A DNA stretch of 64,000 nucleotides from Candidatus Brevefilum sp. (GCA_019428905.1 JAHYJN010000003.1:24112-88111); one strand, 5' to 3'. Numbered from the stretch's first letter, positions 27,187 to 37,891 are shown. Translations and numbers: made by a program. Notes: generated by a model from the sequence alone, not told the origin.

Positions 27187-27488
27187 CGTAATCTCCTCTA
27201 TTGAATGAAAAAATACTTTGTTGTCATTTATTTTACACGCATTTGGGGTGAAATATCCCAAATCACAATGGAGCACTGCGACGACAACTTATCAGCAATA
27301 TCAATTTTTTGTACTAGCAATCGTTCCTGCAGATTTCCAGTAAAATTAGGTTAATCTACACCGAAGATAAGCTTGCATCTGAGGGTAAGCGCAGATAGTG
27401 TCTGCATTGATTAACCACAATCAAGAAATGGTTGTTTTAATTAGGAAACTGTTACAGCAAATATTATTATGTGAGGTATCTGAAAAGA

Positions 27489-29675
27489 ATGAGAAGAAAA
27501 ACATTATTTAACCAAAGTTGGCAATTTGCTGCGCAAATCTTGCCTTTGGACGCACCGGATGAGCTTTTCTTAGAAATCACCCTCCCCCACACCAATCAGA
27601 CCTTTACCCAAAACAACATTAATCATCTTGATTATGAGTTTATTTCGACCTACCGTAAACGGTTTGATTACAACCTCAACGATCCAGAGAAACTGGTTTT
27701 CCTGGATTTTGATGGGGTATTAATCGCCTGCAAAATATACTTGAACGGTGAATTTCTTACTGAACACTTAGGTGGGTTTACGCCATTCTCTGTGGATATC
27801 ACCTCGGCATTACAACCAGGAGAAAATCTCCTGACAATTTATGTTGATTCGCGTGAAAGAAAAGATATTCCACCCTTTGGGCATTTGGTCGATTACCTGA
27901 CGTTCGGCGGTATTTACCGGGATGTTTACCTGCGAACGGTCCACCCGACCTTTATCCAGGACCTCTTTGTTCAAACACACCGCATATTTGACAATCCTGA
28001 GGTCACTTGTAATATTACTCTGAGCAAAATTGACACGACACTCTCACTAATAGCCAATTTAATCGATCCAAAGGGGACGATTATCGCCTCGACCCAAACA
28101 AATCTAAATGATGATTCCCCAACCGTGGAATTCTCATCCTTACCGGAAATCAATTTGTGGGACTTAGAGCAACCCGACCTCTACACAATTGAGGTTTCGT
28201 TATTCAAAGAAGGTCAATTGATTGACAACCAAACAGCCCGGTTTGGATTTCGCGCCTGTGAGTTCAAACAAGATGGTGGATTTTACCTTAATGGTCAAAG
28301 GATCAAGCTGTTTGGCCTCAACCGGCATCAGACCTATCCGTATATTGGTGCGGCTGCACCAGCACGACTTCAGAAGAGAGATGCAGAAATCCTCAAATAC
28401 GAGTTAGGCTGCAACGTCGTGCGCACCTCGCATTATCCCCAGTCCCCCCATTTTCTCAATCGGTGTGACGAAATTGGGTTGTTGGTATTCGAAGAGATCC
28501 CGGGCTGGCAGTATATTGGTGATACCGATTGGCAAAATATCAGCCTGAACGAGTTGGAAGCGATGATTATGAGGGATCGGAACCACCCTTCAATTGTGCT
28601 GTGGGGCGTTCGGATCAACGAATCCCATGATAACGACGATTTTTACACAAAAACGAATGCCTTAGCCCACCAGGTAGATCCGACCCGCCAGACCGGTGGC
28701 GTCCGGTACTTCATGGGAAGTTCATTTTTAGAGGATGTATATACATATAACGATTTCTCCAACTCAGTCCAAGAACCCCAAGTCCAGCCGCATCTGATTA
28801 CCGAATTTGCGGGGCATATGTTCCCTACGAAGATTTTTGATCACGAACAACGGCTGATTGACCATGCCCTGCTGCATGCAAAAATCCACAATCTTCAAAT
28901 GGGAAACCCAAAAATTGCCGGCGCCATTGGATGGTGTGCCTTTGATTATGCTACCCACATTGAATTTGGCTCAGGTGACCGGATTTGCTATCACGGGGTG
29001 ATGGATACTTTCCGAAACCCGAAATGGGCGGCCTATTTTTACCAAAGCCAGCAGGATCCATCCCAGCAAATCATCTTACAAGCTGCAACCCACTGGACCA
29101 TGGGTGACCGCTCAGGCGGCGGGAATGACCCTCTGACCGTGTTCAGCAACTGTGATCAAGTCGAGGTCATCATTGGTGATATTTCTTTGGGTAGGTTCGA
29201 CCCAGACCGTGAAAACTATCCACACCTCAACCGCCCGCCATTCACCATCCCAATTGCCATGCATTACACAGCCTGGGGTCAGTCCGAATTTCACGATTTG
29301 CACCTGGTGGGCTTAATTCAGGATCAGCCTGTCACAGAACAGTGGATTTCCAGCAATAAGCTGCCAAACACGCTGGAATTGGTGCTAGATTCTGACCGGT
29401 TGGTCGCAGACGGGAGTGATATGACCCGTTTGACCTGCAGGGTCACAGATCAATACGGTAACCCATTACCTTATGCCTTTTCGATCGTCCATTTAGAGAT
29501 TGAAGGACCAGCTGAAATAATTGGAGAAAATCCACTAATATTGGTTGGCGGGGCTGCTGGTGTTTACATCAAAGCCCAGTACCAAGCAGGTGAAGTGACG
29601 ATTCGTGCCCGTGTTAATCGTCTACCAGAGGCATCTATTGAATTGAAAATCGGTAGCCAAGAATCTGCACCCTAA
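27489..29675 (+). CDS. Glycoside hydrolase family 2, cytoplasmic beta-galactosidase-like
   Basis: The 728-residue GH2 enzyme lacks a signal peptide. Domains in order are a sugar-binding jelly roll (KIYLNGEFLTEHLGGFTPF), an Ig-like domain, a TIM barrel with acid/base Glu in VRINES and nucleophile Glu in ITEFAGH, and a C-terminal Ig/Big-like domain (about 620-720). ATG at 27489 begins the conserved RRKTLFNQSWQF; a GTG at 27471 has no ribosome-binding site. It is convergent with xylulokinase, separated by only 16 nt. It probably hydrolyses imported oligosaccharides, complementing the secreted GH2 enzyme. Confidence 0.85.
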   Translation: MRRKTLFNQSWQFAAQILPLDAPDELFLEITLPHTNQTFTQNNINHLDYEFISTYRKRFDYNLNDPEKLVFLDFDGVLIACKIYLNGEFLTEHLGGFTPFSVDITSALQPGENLLTIYVDSRERKDIPPFGHLVDYLTFGGIYRDVYLRTVHPTFIQDLFVQTHRIFDNPEVTCNITLSKIDTTLSLIANLIDPKGTIIASTQTNLNDDSPTVEFSSLPEINLWDLEQPDLYTIEVSLFKEGQLIDNQTARFGFRACEFKQDGGFYLNGQRIKLFGLNRHQTYPYIGAAAPARLQKRDAEILKYELGCNVVRTSHYPQSPHFLNRCDEIGLLVFEEIPGWQYIGDTDWQNISLNELEAMIMRDRNHPSIVLWGVRINESHDNDDFYTKTNALAHQVDPTRQTGGVRYFMGSSFLEDVYTYNDFSNSVQEPQVQPHLITEFAGHMFPTKIFDHEQRLIDHALLHAKIHNLQMGNPKIAGAIGWCAFDYATHIEFGSGDRICYHGVMDTFRNPKWAAYFYQSQQDPSQQIILQAATHWTMGDRSGGGNDPLTVFSNCDQVEVIIGDISLGRFDPDRENYPHLNRPPFTIPIAMHYTAWGQSEFHDLHLVGLIQDQPVTEQWISSNKLPNTLELVLDSDRLVADGSDMTRLTCRVTDQYGNPLPYAFSIVHLEIEGPAEIIGENPLILVGGAAGVYIKAQYQAGEVTIRARVNRLPEASIELKIGSQESAP

Positions 29676-29691
29676 TTCGCAGATTACATCC

Positions 29692-31185
29692 CTAGATATG
29701 TGCCAACTGATGAAATATCGGTTTCAGTGCGGGGTAAAGTTGGCAGTACAGACCATACAACGTTTGATAAGTCCCCACCTGTGCCCTGTGCGGCGTCACA
29801 GAATCCGTAATCTTAATCAATGATTCACAAGCACCCTCCACGCTATTCCAGTGCTCAACGCCCACCCCAGCAAGAATTGCCGCGCCATAGGCCGCGCCTT
29901 CTGTCGTATTGACTGTCACCAGCTCTGCATCCAGCACATTCGCTAAAATCTGCCGCCATAAGGGCGACTTTGCGCCGCCACCAGACACCCTGACCTGTTG
30001 AATAGATTCAACGCCGGAAGCTTTCAGTAATTCAAATGAGTCCTTCAATCCAAAGGCAACACCCTCTAACACAGCCCGGGTGCAGTGTGCCGCACCATGC
30101 CTGACGGTCAAACCGATAAATCCGCCGCGTGCCAGGGGATCAGGATGTGGCGTGCGCTCACCCGTCAGGTAGGGCAGGAATAATAAGCCTTCAGAACCTG
30201 CTGCGATGTCAACTGCAGGTTTCAGCAAGTTTTCATAGCTCAGATCAGGAGAAAACTGGTCCCGATACCAGCGTAGGCTACCTGCAGCGGAAAGCATCAC
30301 CCCCATCAAATGCCATTTACCCGGAACGGCATGGCAAAATGCGTGTAAGCGACCTTCAGGCTCAATGAAAGGCTGATCGGTACTGGTAAAGATGACGCCG
30401 CTGGTACCCAGGGTAAGCGCAGCAATGCCACTGTTCACCGCCCCCACCCCGACCGCCTGGGCTGACTGGTCACCCCCGCCAGCTATGACGGGTGTGCCAG
30501 GCCTCAATCCTGTTACCTTTGCAGCTTCAGACGTGATCCAGCCCGTTATTTGTGTCCCCTCAAACAACGGGGGCAACCATTCTGGTGGGATATTCAGTGC
30601 TTCTAACAACGTATCTGACCAGAGTCTCTCCCTGATATCCATTAGCACGGTGCCTGCCCCATCGGCTTTATCCATCGCGTAAACACCAGTCAAGTGCAAC
30701 CGTACATAATCCTTCGGCAGAAGAATGTGTGCAATCTGTGCATAAAGCTCTGGTTCATTTTCTCTCACCCACAAAATCTTTGGGGCGGTAAAGCCGGTCA
30801 GGGCGAGATTGCCGGTGGTTTGGATGAATCGTTTTCGGCCAATCAGGTGATGAATTTCATCACATTGGGGTTGAGTGCGCTGATCGTTCCATAAGATGGC
30901 TTTTCGCAACACCCGACCAGATTGATCCAGCAAGACAAGCCCATGCATCTGCCCGGTCAAACCGACCGAAGCTATCTCATCAGGGTTAATGCTTGCTTCC
31001 TGCAGTGCTGCATGGATCGCGTTTTGTGTGCCCGCCCACCATAAATTCGGGTGCTGCTCGCTCCATAGGGGTTGTGGCGTCTCAAAACCGTACTGCGCTA
31101 CGCCTACACCAACAACAACGCCCGTCCGATCCATGAGCAGTGCTTTAGTGGCCGTCGTTGAAACATCAATGCCTAAGAAATACAA
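29692..31185 (-). CDS. xylB: Xylulokinase
   Basis: The 497-residue FGGY-family kinase fits XylB in length and motifs: GIDVSTTATKALL for phosphate binding, GLTGQMHGLVLLD and ILWNDQRT for xylulose, and GGGAKSPLWRQILANVL in the C-terminal lobe. It phosphorylates D-xylulose to feed the pentose phosphate pathway. The start is TTG at 31185 with a strong AGGAGG 5 nt upstream. No xylose isomerase is adjacent. The non-oxidative pentose phosphate enzymes are in this window at 56-61 kb. Confidence 0.9.
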   Translation of the reverse strand: MYFLGIDVSTTATKALLMDRTGVVVGVGVAQYGFETPQPLWSEQHPNLWWAGTQNAIHAALQEASINPDEIASVGLTGQMHGLVLLDQSGRVLRKAILWNDQRTQPQCDEIHHLIGRKRFIQTTGNLALTGFTAPKILWVRENEPELYAQIAHILLPKDYVRLHLTGVYAMDKADGAGTVLMDIRERLWSDTLLEALNIPPEWLPPLFEGTQITGWITSEAAKVTGLRPGTPVIAGGGDQSAQAVGVGAVNSGIAALTLGTSGVIFTSTDQPFIEPEGRLHAFCHAVPGKWHLMGVMLSAAGSLRWYRDQFSPDLSYENLLKPAVDIAAGSEGLLFLPYLTGERTPHPDPLARGGFIGLTVRHGAAHCTRAVLEGVAFGLKDSFELLKASGVESIQQVRVSGGGAKSPLWRQILANVLDAELVTVNTTEGAAYGAAILAGVGVEHWNSVEGACESLIKITDSVTPHRAQVGTYQTLYGLYCQLYPALKPIFHQLAHI

Positions 31186-31384
31186 CGATACCTCCTGTTA
31201 TTATCATCATCTTGACCAACATCTGTTTCGTCAATCTGATTTCAATCCCATACCTTACTTTGAGGCTAGGCTAATCCTTTCGTTACAATCCGCTGATTTG
31301 ATTATAATATAGGTACATTCAAAAACAATCTTTCCCCGTAAGATTGATTCTTGGTCAATTTTTGTGACAGTGAAGGAGGAAAGC

Positions 31385-31600
31385 ATGTCAAAGAAAACCA
31401 TCAGCTTAGTTGCCATTATCTTGGGAGTGGTTGTCACCCTTATTTCGCTAACCGCTGACCTAATCGGAATCGGCTCGTACCCGGGTATCAATTGGGCACA
31501 GCTGACCGGCACGGCCATCGGTCTGATCCTGATCCTGCTGGGGCTTCGCTTGCGCAGGCTGGAAGGCGAAAAAGTAATCGAAAACGAAGAAGCGGAATAG
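31385..31600 (+). CDS. Small two-helix membrane protein, unknown function
   Basis: The 71-residue protein has two hydrophobic segments (about 6-28 and 38-55) separated by a short loop and ends in a charged tail (RRLEGEKVIENEEAE). GGAGG lies 5 nt before ATG at 31385, so translation is credible; an ATG 21 nt earlier has no site. No family is recognised. A TATAAT at 31303-31308 may belong to its promoter. It is divergent from xylB. Confidence 0.7.
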   Translation: MSKKTISLVAIILGVVVTLISLTADLIGIGSYPGINWAQLTGTAIGLILILLGLRLRRLEGEKVIENEEAE

Positions 31601-32071
31601 TTCGCATAAAGTCATCTATTTTCTCTGTACGACACATTTAGGTCGCATTTCCTAACCCAATGTGGGTGACTTTCGATTGCTAATTATCACGATTGCACTT
31701 GAAGCTTGAATCCAAGTTCTAAATCCACCACCCTATAAATAATCTCATAAATTCAAGTACACCACAGATTTTGAAACTCGTTATTCAGGGTAATCGCAAA
31801 GTGGGAGAAATGTCTGTAATTTCGTTGTTCGTGAGTTAACAAACCCCATCCCCGGCCCTTCCCCTCCCCGAGGGGAAGGGTGCCCGGAAGGTGGGAAGGG
31901 GTGATTATCGTGTGAAGATCATTGATTCTGCGAAAATGTTTGACTTTGCGATCGCCCTAACTCGTTATTGCTTCGGTTTTCAAATAATTTCTGGTAAGAT
32001 AAAATCGGTTGAAGTCGGGACCATCGAAGATAAAGCAAATATTTTCTACACGAAACAAAGAAACATTAATT
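31601..32071. repeat. Intergenic region with GC-rich palindrome
   Basis: No credible gene. At 31856-31880 there is a perfect 10-bp inverted repeat (CCCTTCCCCT / AGGGGAAGGG, 5-nt loop) flanked by weaker complementary CCCCGG and CCCGG tracts. Such C-rich palindromes occur as dispersed intergenic repeats in many environmental bacteria. The base composition is strikingly different from the AT-rich flanks. No second copy is in the window. Confidence 0.5.
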
Positions 32072-32914
32072 ATGAATCTCATCTCCCTGATTGAAAGCAT
32101 CCCCCCAGCATTTTACGGTGTCCTGATCGGTTCACTGCTCACCATTATCGGCGTTGGCCTGACCAATATTTCCAACACCAAGCGCTTGCGCATCCAACAT
32201 CAACACGAGGTTGCAATCAGAAATAAAGAACGCGATCTCAGCATGCGCCGGGAAGTCTACATGGATGCCATGGAGGCCATTTCAGCCGGGATCACCGCCA
32301 TCAGCCGTTTCAGTGAGCTCAGTGAAACCCCTGAGGCTTTGATGCAATCCTATTCCAGCCTTTCATCAAAGCTCGGCAAAGTGACCATTGTCGGCCAGAA
32401 TGAGACCATCGAAGCGCTGGCTAATTTCCAACTGGAAGTAAATGGTGCTTTTCTTCGAATGAGCGCAAAGCGGGACAAATTTGACAAGCAACTACGCCAA
32501 TCTCAAGCCATAGAAGATGAAATCGAACAATTAAAAGAAAATTTGAACCAATTGACCGCAGACTTCACCCAAGCCAAGGTCAATCAAGAACATGATTTTG
32601 CCGTACGATATCAAACCGAAATTGACAACCACAAAAATGAACTGGCGGTTTTGCAAGCCCAGGAGCAGGAGATTGGCAATCAGCTGATGCAAACCATTGC
32701 AAATCTAGTTCAGACCTCAATGGCTGAAGTCTCGAGTTTGAACAAACTGTTAGTGCCGCTGATCAGCCTAATGCGTACGGAGCTTGAGCTGCCCTTCAAT
32801 AGTGAACATTTCGCCCGCATCCTCGAAAAGGGCAATGATGAACTAGAAGCCTACATGGCCTCCTTCTTCAGCGAATACGAAGAGACATCTGTTGAAACCA
32901 AAACAATCGATTAG
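32072..32914 (+). CDS. Membrane-anchored coiled-coil protein, unknown function
   Basis: The 280-residue protein has one N-terminal transmembrane segment (about 10-32, PPAFYGVLIGSLLTIIGVGL) and a long, highly charged helical remainder rich in Glu, Gln and Lys. This includes a probable coiled coil at about 130-215 (DEIEQLKENLNQLTADF). ATG at 32072 begins the hydrophobic segment; the longer in-frame start has no support. It faces away from the DUF4230 gene, with which it converges. No family name can be assigned. Confidence 0.7.
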   Translation: MNLISLIESIPPAFYGVLIGSLLTIIGVGLTNISNTKRLRIQHQHEVAIRNKERDLSMRREVYMDAMEAISAGITAISRFSELSETPEALMQSYSSLSSKLGKVTIVGQNETIEALANFQLEVNGAFLRMSAKRDKFDKQLRQSQAIEDEIEQLKENLNQLTADFTQAKVNQEHDFAVRYQTEIDNHKNELAVLQAQEQEIGNQLMQTIANLVQTSMAEVSSLNKLLVPLISLMRTELELPFNSEHFARILEKGNDELEAYMASFFSEYEETSVETKTID

Positions 32915-32991
32915 AGAATAACCCGCTTCATCTTTTCCATGGGTTGCTACTTTTAAATACCGATTTTTGATCTCAATTTGATCAAGAAATT

Positions 32992-33663
32992 CTATTCAAA
33001 GACCACACGCAGATACCCTAACGTATTAAATAACCGCTCCAAGAATATTTCCGCATTCAATTGTGCTTGTTCCAGGATCCCATCCTCAATGGCGCCATTT
33101 AAAATTTCTTGCTCTGCAACTCGCCGAGCAGCTGTTTCCAGTTCAGGATCGCTTTTTCTTAGTAACCCCGTGGTTCGGTCATAAATATAGGATCGTTCAT
33201 TGTTGAGCGTCGCCACAAACACCTCAGCTTCTGGCAAGGTCACATACAGGGTGTCATCCTCTAATCTCAAATCTTCGCCTGAAATGCTCGCCAGGTCGAC
33301 GCCGGCGATCACGTACCCATGCGCTACAAGCAGCAGTCGATCACCAAATAACGGGCCTAACACACCCTGGTTGACCTCTGCGGTGATGATTTTCTCAACC
33401 GAATACTGGATTGTCTCCAAACGCGCCAGCGATTGCACCTCTCGAATGATGGTGATTGGGTCTGGAATCACCGTCGGCGTCGGATTTAACAATTGTGAGA
33501 CTTGGGTGCTCAGCATGTGGTTGACACTTTGAATCGGCGACAATGCCGAATCGATTGTGCGCGTAAAGCTGATGACCAGAAAGATAGCTGATCCGATGAC
33601 GATAACCAACAAAATCACCAGAAGTACGCCAATCAAAGTAATTCCGTTAAATTTCTTTTCCAT
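32992..33663 (-). CDS. DUF4230-domain membrane protein
   Basis: The 223-residue protein has one N-terminal transmembrane helix (about 9-33) followed by an exported domain whose pattern (LETIQYSVEKIITAE, LLVAHGYVIAGVDLASI, VTLPEAEV) matches DUF4230 proteins. A Thr/Pro-rich linker (NPTPTVIPDP) separates the two. Function is unknown for the family. It is convergent with the coiled-coil gene. Confidence 0.78.
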   Translation of the reverse strand: MEKKFNGITLIGVLLVILLVIVIGSAIFLVISFTRTIDSALSPIQSVNHMLSTQVSQLLNPTPTVIPDPITIIREVQSLARLETIQYSVEKIITAEVNQGVLGPLFGDRLLLVAHGYVIAGVDLASISGEDLRLEDDTLYVTLPEAEVFVATLNNERSYIYDRTTGLLRKSDPELETAARRVAEQEILNGAIEDGILEQAQLNAEIFLERLFNTLGYLRVVFE

Positions 33664-33794
33664 TGCGTCAAATAACCCTTTTGTTAAGCGAACGAGTGAT
33701 CAGTTTACCACCAACATAAAGAATTAATCAAATTGCTCCATCATCTTGAGAAGAATGCTCATTACCGTTGAAAGCTGCTTGTATCCCTATCACA

Positions 33795-34925
33795 TCACAG
33801 GTCTCGCTGATATACCCTGTGATTTTTGTAGAACCTCACACCCAGGTTCTTCAAATCTTTGCGCATTTGCTCGGCGGTCTCCGCCACCTGGGTCAACTCA
33901 GAATGGACAAATTGGGTGTTCTGATGCATTGATTTTTCAAGCTCAGCATACATGACCGCGTTACCGCCTAAACCCTGGTACTCTGGCAAGATCCCTACCC
34001 CATTGAAGGATATCCAATTGGTGCGTTTGATCTCGATCAACAAACGCAGGATCTCGATTGGGCCTAATTTTCCTTTGTTCTTTTGCATTGCCGCCGATAC
34101 ATCCGGGAAGGGGAACACAAAGCCGACCACCTCTCCTTCTTTAACAATAATTTTGATCAGGTCAGGGTCAACGATCGTCATGACATTATCCACCACAAAG
34201 TCGATCTCACGTTGCGTGAGCGGGTAATACTCCCAGTTCTTGACGAAGGCTTTGTTGTAAGCCTGGCCAATCCGACCTGCCCAATTACGCAGTGCGCGTT
34301 TGTTCTTAAAATCTAACACTAAGAAAGTTCCCCGTTTTTTCGCAATATCTGCCGCTTTGCGGACTTTTGGCGACAGATGAAAAGCTTGCGGGTCAACATA
34401 ACTTGACACAAAATCCACAATTTTCGCGAATCCCAGGTTCTCAACCAGGTCACGATAATAGGGATAGTTGTAATTCATCATGTTCATCATCTGGCGGTGT
34501 TCAAAACCCTCAATTTGAATGCCATAGCCATCCAGTGGTCCAAATCCCTTGGGCCCAACCAGTCGATTCAAACCGCGACTGCGTGCCCAGTCAAATACAG
34601 TTTCAAAAAGAGCATTTGCGACTTCCTGGTCATTTACACATTCAAACAGGTAAAACTCTGCATCTTTTGCATCATGATACTGGTTAAAGGGTTTGTTCTC
34701 CAGTGCAGCGATCCTTCCCACAACATCTCCATCCTTAATCGCCACAAAAAACTCAGCGTCTGAATGTTCATAGTAGGGGTGCTTATCAGGGTTTAACATC
34801 GTTTTCACATCAGCGATGAAGGGCGGCACCCACTGGGGATGTCCAGCATAAAGATCGAAGGGCAGCTGAATAAACCGCATCACATCTGATTTATCATTTA
34901 GGTCAATTTTTCGAATGGATATCAT
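33795..34925 (-). CDS. GNAT-like acyltransferase family protein
   Basis: The 376-residue cytosolic protein has an N-terminal GNAT-like half (PFDLYAGHPQWVPPF, FFVAIKDGDVVGRIAALEN) and a C-terminal half ending NLGVRFYKNHRVYQRDL. This matches a widespread uncharacterised N-acetyltransferase-like family. Two adjacent ATGs exist; the second (34925) is better spaced from GAGG. It is monocistronic. The acyl donor and acceptor are unknown. Confidence 0.75.
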   Translation of the reverse strand: MISIRKIDLNDKSDVMRFIQLPFDLYAGHPQWVPPFIADVKTMLNPDKHPYYEHSDAEFFVAIKDGDVVGRIAALENKPFNQYHDAKDAEFYLFECVNDQEVANALFETVFDWARSRGLNRLVGPKGFGPLDGYGIQIEGFEHRQMMNMMNYNYPYYRDLVENLGFAKIVDFVSSYVDPQAFHLSPKVRKAADIAKKRGTFLVLDFKNKRALRNWAGRIGQAYNKAFVKNWEYYPLTQREIDFVVDNVMTIVDPDLIKIIVKEGEVVGFVFPFPDVSAAMQKNKGKLGPIEILRLLIEIKRTNWISFNGVGILPEYQGLGGNAVMYAELEKSMHQNTQFVHSELTQVAETAEQMRKDLKNLGVRFYKNHRVYQRDL

Positions 34926-35168
34926 CATTTCCTCATTTTCACAATAACATCGAATTATTACATCAAGTTAAACATCTAGCTTGATCAGGGGTTACGCAGT
35001 TAACCGAAAAGGTCAACAATCTGAACTAAAGATGATGCTAACATATGCGGAAACACAAAGAGCTTCCTCAAAATTATAAACCCATTTGCCCTACATTCGA
35101 TGATGATTAGGTACAATTTCATTAATAGAATAACATAATGAATCTGCTCAACTACAGAAAGAAGCCGT

Positions 35169-37229
35169 ATGCCAAACCATTTGTCATCTGAGACCTCGCC
35201 ATATCTCTTCCAGCATAAAGACAACCCAGTTGATTGGTACCCCTGGAACGAGACTGCGCTTGCGCGCGCCAGGCAAGAAAATAAACCTATCTTCTTGAGC
35301 ATCGGGTATTCTGCCTGTCATTGGTGCCATGTGATGGCCCATGAATCCTTTGAAGACCCACACACCGCCCAAATCCTCAACGAAAATTTCGTCAGCATCA
35401 AAGTTGATCGCGAAGAACGCCCCGATATCGATGATATTTACATGCAAGCGGTGGTGCTGCTAACAGGTCAAGGCGGTTGGCCTTTGAGCGTCTTCTTAAC
35501 GCCTGACCTCAAGCCATTTTACGGCGGCACATATTTTCCGCCACTGCCCCGGCATGGACTGCCAGCTTTCACCCAAGTTCTGCTATCGATCGTTGAAACA
35601 TGGCATAACCAGCCAGCGTCAATTAGTAACAACGCTGAGATCCTGACAAAAGCCATCCAAAAGCAGCAAATCACCCAAGAAGAACCTGGGGAACAGCTGG
35701 ATCTCGGGGCAATTGTCGACCGACTCGCCGTTACCTACGATTGGGATACCGGCGGTTGGGGGCATGCGCCGAAATTTCCCCAACCGATGTTGATCGAGTT
35801 TTTAATCCAACAAGCGCTGAACCGCAATCAAAAAGCATTGAAGGTTGCCGATCACTTACTCGATCAAATGGCCTATGGCGGGATGTACGATGTGGTCGGC
35901 GGTGGTTTTCACCGCTACAGCACCGATGTGAATTGGCTGATCCCCCACTTTGAAAAAATGTTGTACGACAACGCCCAATTGGCTTCGGTTTATCTCCATG
36001 CTTATGCCATTACAGGAAAAACAACCTTTTTAGAAGTCACCAACGCAACCCTTGAATTTATCCAAAGAGAAATGACCAGTCCCGAAGGTGGATTTTATGC
36101 CAGCATTGACGCAGATACACCTGAAGGTGAAGGGCGCTATTATGGTTGGCAGGTGGATGAGCTGCGTGAGGTGCTATCGCCTAGCGAGTTCAACACACTT
36201 GAAGAACGTATGGGCATCAGCGCGCAAGGCAATTTTGAACATGGTTTCAATATTCTGCGATATAAAAGTACTGTAAAAGATAACCCATCTGGAATACGCC
36301 TTGGAGATCATCAATCCTCTGGATTTGATCAGTTGCTTCTAAAATTGAGAGAAACCCGCGCCAAACGCACACCTCCCGGAAAAGATCGAAAAGTCATCAC
36401 AGAGTGGAATGCCATGGCCATCCGAGCTTTTGCTGAAGCAGGCATATTGCTAAACCGGACTGATTATCTCAGAACTGCGGAGAGAGGTGCCCAGTTCATA
36501 TTAAACAACCTCATCTCCACCGAGGGGAAACTCTACCGCACCTGGCAAAACGGTAAGGCCAGCCAGCCAGCAACCCTAGCAGATTATGCCGGTTTGATCG
36601 CTGCCCTACATGCTGTTTATCAGATTGCTTTTGACCAGGAATATTTTCAATCCATTCGCATGTTGTTTGAGAGCATGCAGAGCATTTTTGAATCCCAGGA
36701 TGCCCTGTATTTTGATGCTGCACAGGATGTTGTAGATCTGATCGTGCGGCCCCGCAGCCTCCAGGATAATGCCACCCCTTCCGGTAATGCGCTGGCAGCT
36801 TATGCCCATTGGCTGATTTCAAATTATGATCATCAACCATCACACACAGACCGAGCCCAACAAATGATTGCTCAGGTCGCTAAGCTTGCCTCAGCCTACC
36901 CCACCAGTTTCGGGTTCTGGCTGCAAGTGGCTGGGTTATCCACACAAACCATCCAGCAAGTAGCATTGGTCAGCAATGATGATTTACTTTCATTGGATCC
37001 TTTTCTGTCTATCTATCGCAAAGCATATCGCCCGTTTAGTATTATTGGGGCCAGAATTGCGGATCAATCGGGAAAAAGCGAGCACCCAGCCATTTTAGAT
37101 GATCGCCCAACCCTCAACGGAATACCAACCGCTTACGTCTGCCAGGGTTTCATCTGCCGCAATCCGGTTACTGACCTTTCTGAATTTGAGGAGCAACTTG
37201 ACCAGTTTCCTCATCATGATCAAATCTGA
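35169..37229 (+). CDS. Thioredoxin-like DUF255 (YyaL/spermatogenesis-associated 20 type) protein
   Basis: The 686-residue protein starts with a DUF255 thioredoxin-like domain containing SACHWCHVM (CxxC) and VDREERPD. An (alpha/alpha)6 barrel of the six-hairpin-glycosidase/AGE epimerase type follows ([25 protein letters not shown]). Length and domain order are normal for the YyaL family. Members have been suggested to act in redox control or on sugars, but the biochemical role is not settled. It sits alone, upstream of efp. Confidence 0.88.
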   Translation: MPNHLSSETSPYLFQHKDNPVDWYPWNETALARARQENKPIFLSIGYSACHWCHVMAHESFEDPHTAQILNENFVSIKVDREERPDIDDIYMQAVVLLTGQGGWPLSVFLTPDLKPFYGGTYFPPLPRHGLPAFTQVLLSIVETWHNQPASISNNAEILTKAIQKQQITQEEPGEQLDLGAIVDRLAVTYDWDTGGWGHAPKFPQPMLIEFLIQQALNRNQKALKVADHLLDQMAYGGMYDVVGGGFHRYSTDVNWLIPHFEKMLYDNAQLASVYLHAYAITGKTTFLEVTNATLEFIQREMTSPEGGFYASIDADTPEGEGRYYGWQVDELREVLSPSEFNTLEERMGISAQGNFEHGFNILRYKSTVKDNPSGIRLGDHQSSGFDQLLLKLRETRAKRTPPGKDRKVITEWNAMAIRAFAEAGILLNRTDYLRTAERGAQFILNNLISTEGKLYRTWQNGKASQPATLADYAGLIAALHAVYQIAFDQEYFQSIRMLFESMQSIFESQDALYFDAAQDVVDLIVRPRSLQDNATPSGNALAAYAHWLISNYDHQPSHTDRAQQMIAQVAKLASAYPTSFGFWLQVAGLSTQTIQQVALVSNDDLLSLDPFLSIYRKAYRPFSIIGARIADQSGKSEHPAILDDRPTLNGIPTAYVCQGFICRNPVTDLSEFEEQLDQFPHHDQI

Positions 37230-37265
37230 TCTAAGATTTTTCTTAAGAGAGCGTGGTTGTTTAAC

Positions 37266-37294
37266 TTGTAAACCCTGACCCTGTGGGCTATAAT
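37266..37294 (+). promoter_or_regulatory. Predicted promoter of efp
   Basis: TTGTAA (37266-37271), 17-nt spacer, TATAAT (37289-37294), 40 nt upstream of the efp start. Both hexamers are close to the sigma-70 consensus. Confidence 0.65.
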
Positions 37295-37333
37295 CCTGTT
37301 GGTATTTTTCTAGAAATAAAGGAAGAAAGATAA

Positions 37334-37891
37334 ATGATTGATGTCAACGAATTGCGTAAAGGTGTGACCTTCGAACAGGATGGCAGCCTGTATAAAGTAT
37401 TGGATTATGCCCACAACAAACCCGGTCGGGGCGCAGCGACCATTCGCATCAAGGCACGCGACCTGCGTAAGGGAACCACGTTAGAAATGACATTTAACTC
37501 CGGTAACCGGGTGCAGGATGTTCGCCTGGAATATCATAATTCACAATTCTTATACTCTGATGACCGCTTTTATTACTTCATGGATAACCAAAACTATGAG
37601 CAATATTCTGTCAACGCAGAAATCGTCGGGGATCAGGCACCTTACCTTAAACCAAACATGGATGTTAAACTCATGTTCTTTGAATCTGAGGCGTTGGATG
37701 TTGAACTGCCAACATCTGTTGATTTGCTCATCACCAAAGCTGAACCATCTGTGCGCGGGGACACAGCTACAGGCGTCACTAAAAGGATCATCACCGAAAC
37801 CGGGCTCGAAGTCCAGGTGCCTTCTTTTGTCAACCAAGGTGATACGATTCGAGTCGATACACGCAACGGCAACTACGTTACCCGGGTATGA
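37334..37891 (+). CDS. efp: Elongation factor P
   Basis: The 185-residue three-domain protein matches EF-P in length, with the final signature in ITETGLEVQVPSFVNQGD. EF-P enters the ribosomal E site and relieves stalling at polyproline. The tip of its domain I loop reads KPGRGAA, placing Arg at position 32. Arg32 is the rhamnosylated residue in EarP-dependent EF-Ps, while E. coli-type proteins carry Lys. No earP-like gene is in the window, so the modification, if any, is unknown. AAGGAAGAAAGATAA precedes ATG. Confidence 0.95.
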   Translation: MIDVNELRKGVTFEQDGSLYKVLDYAHNKPGRGAATIRIKARDLRKGTTLEMTFNSGNRVQDVRLEYHNSQFLYSDDRFYYFMDNQNYEQYSVNAEIVGDQAPYLKPNMDVKLMFFESEALDVELPTSVDLLITKAEPSVRGDTATGVTKRIITETGLEVQVPSFVNQGDTIRVDTRNGNYVTRV

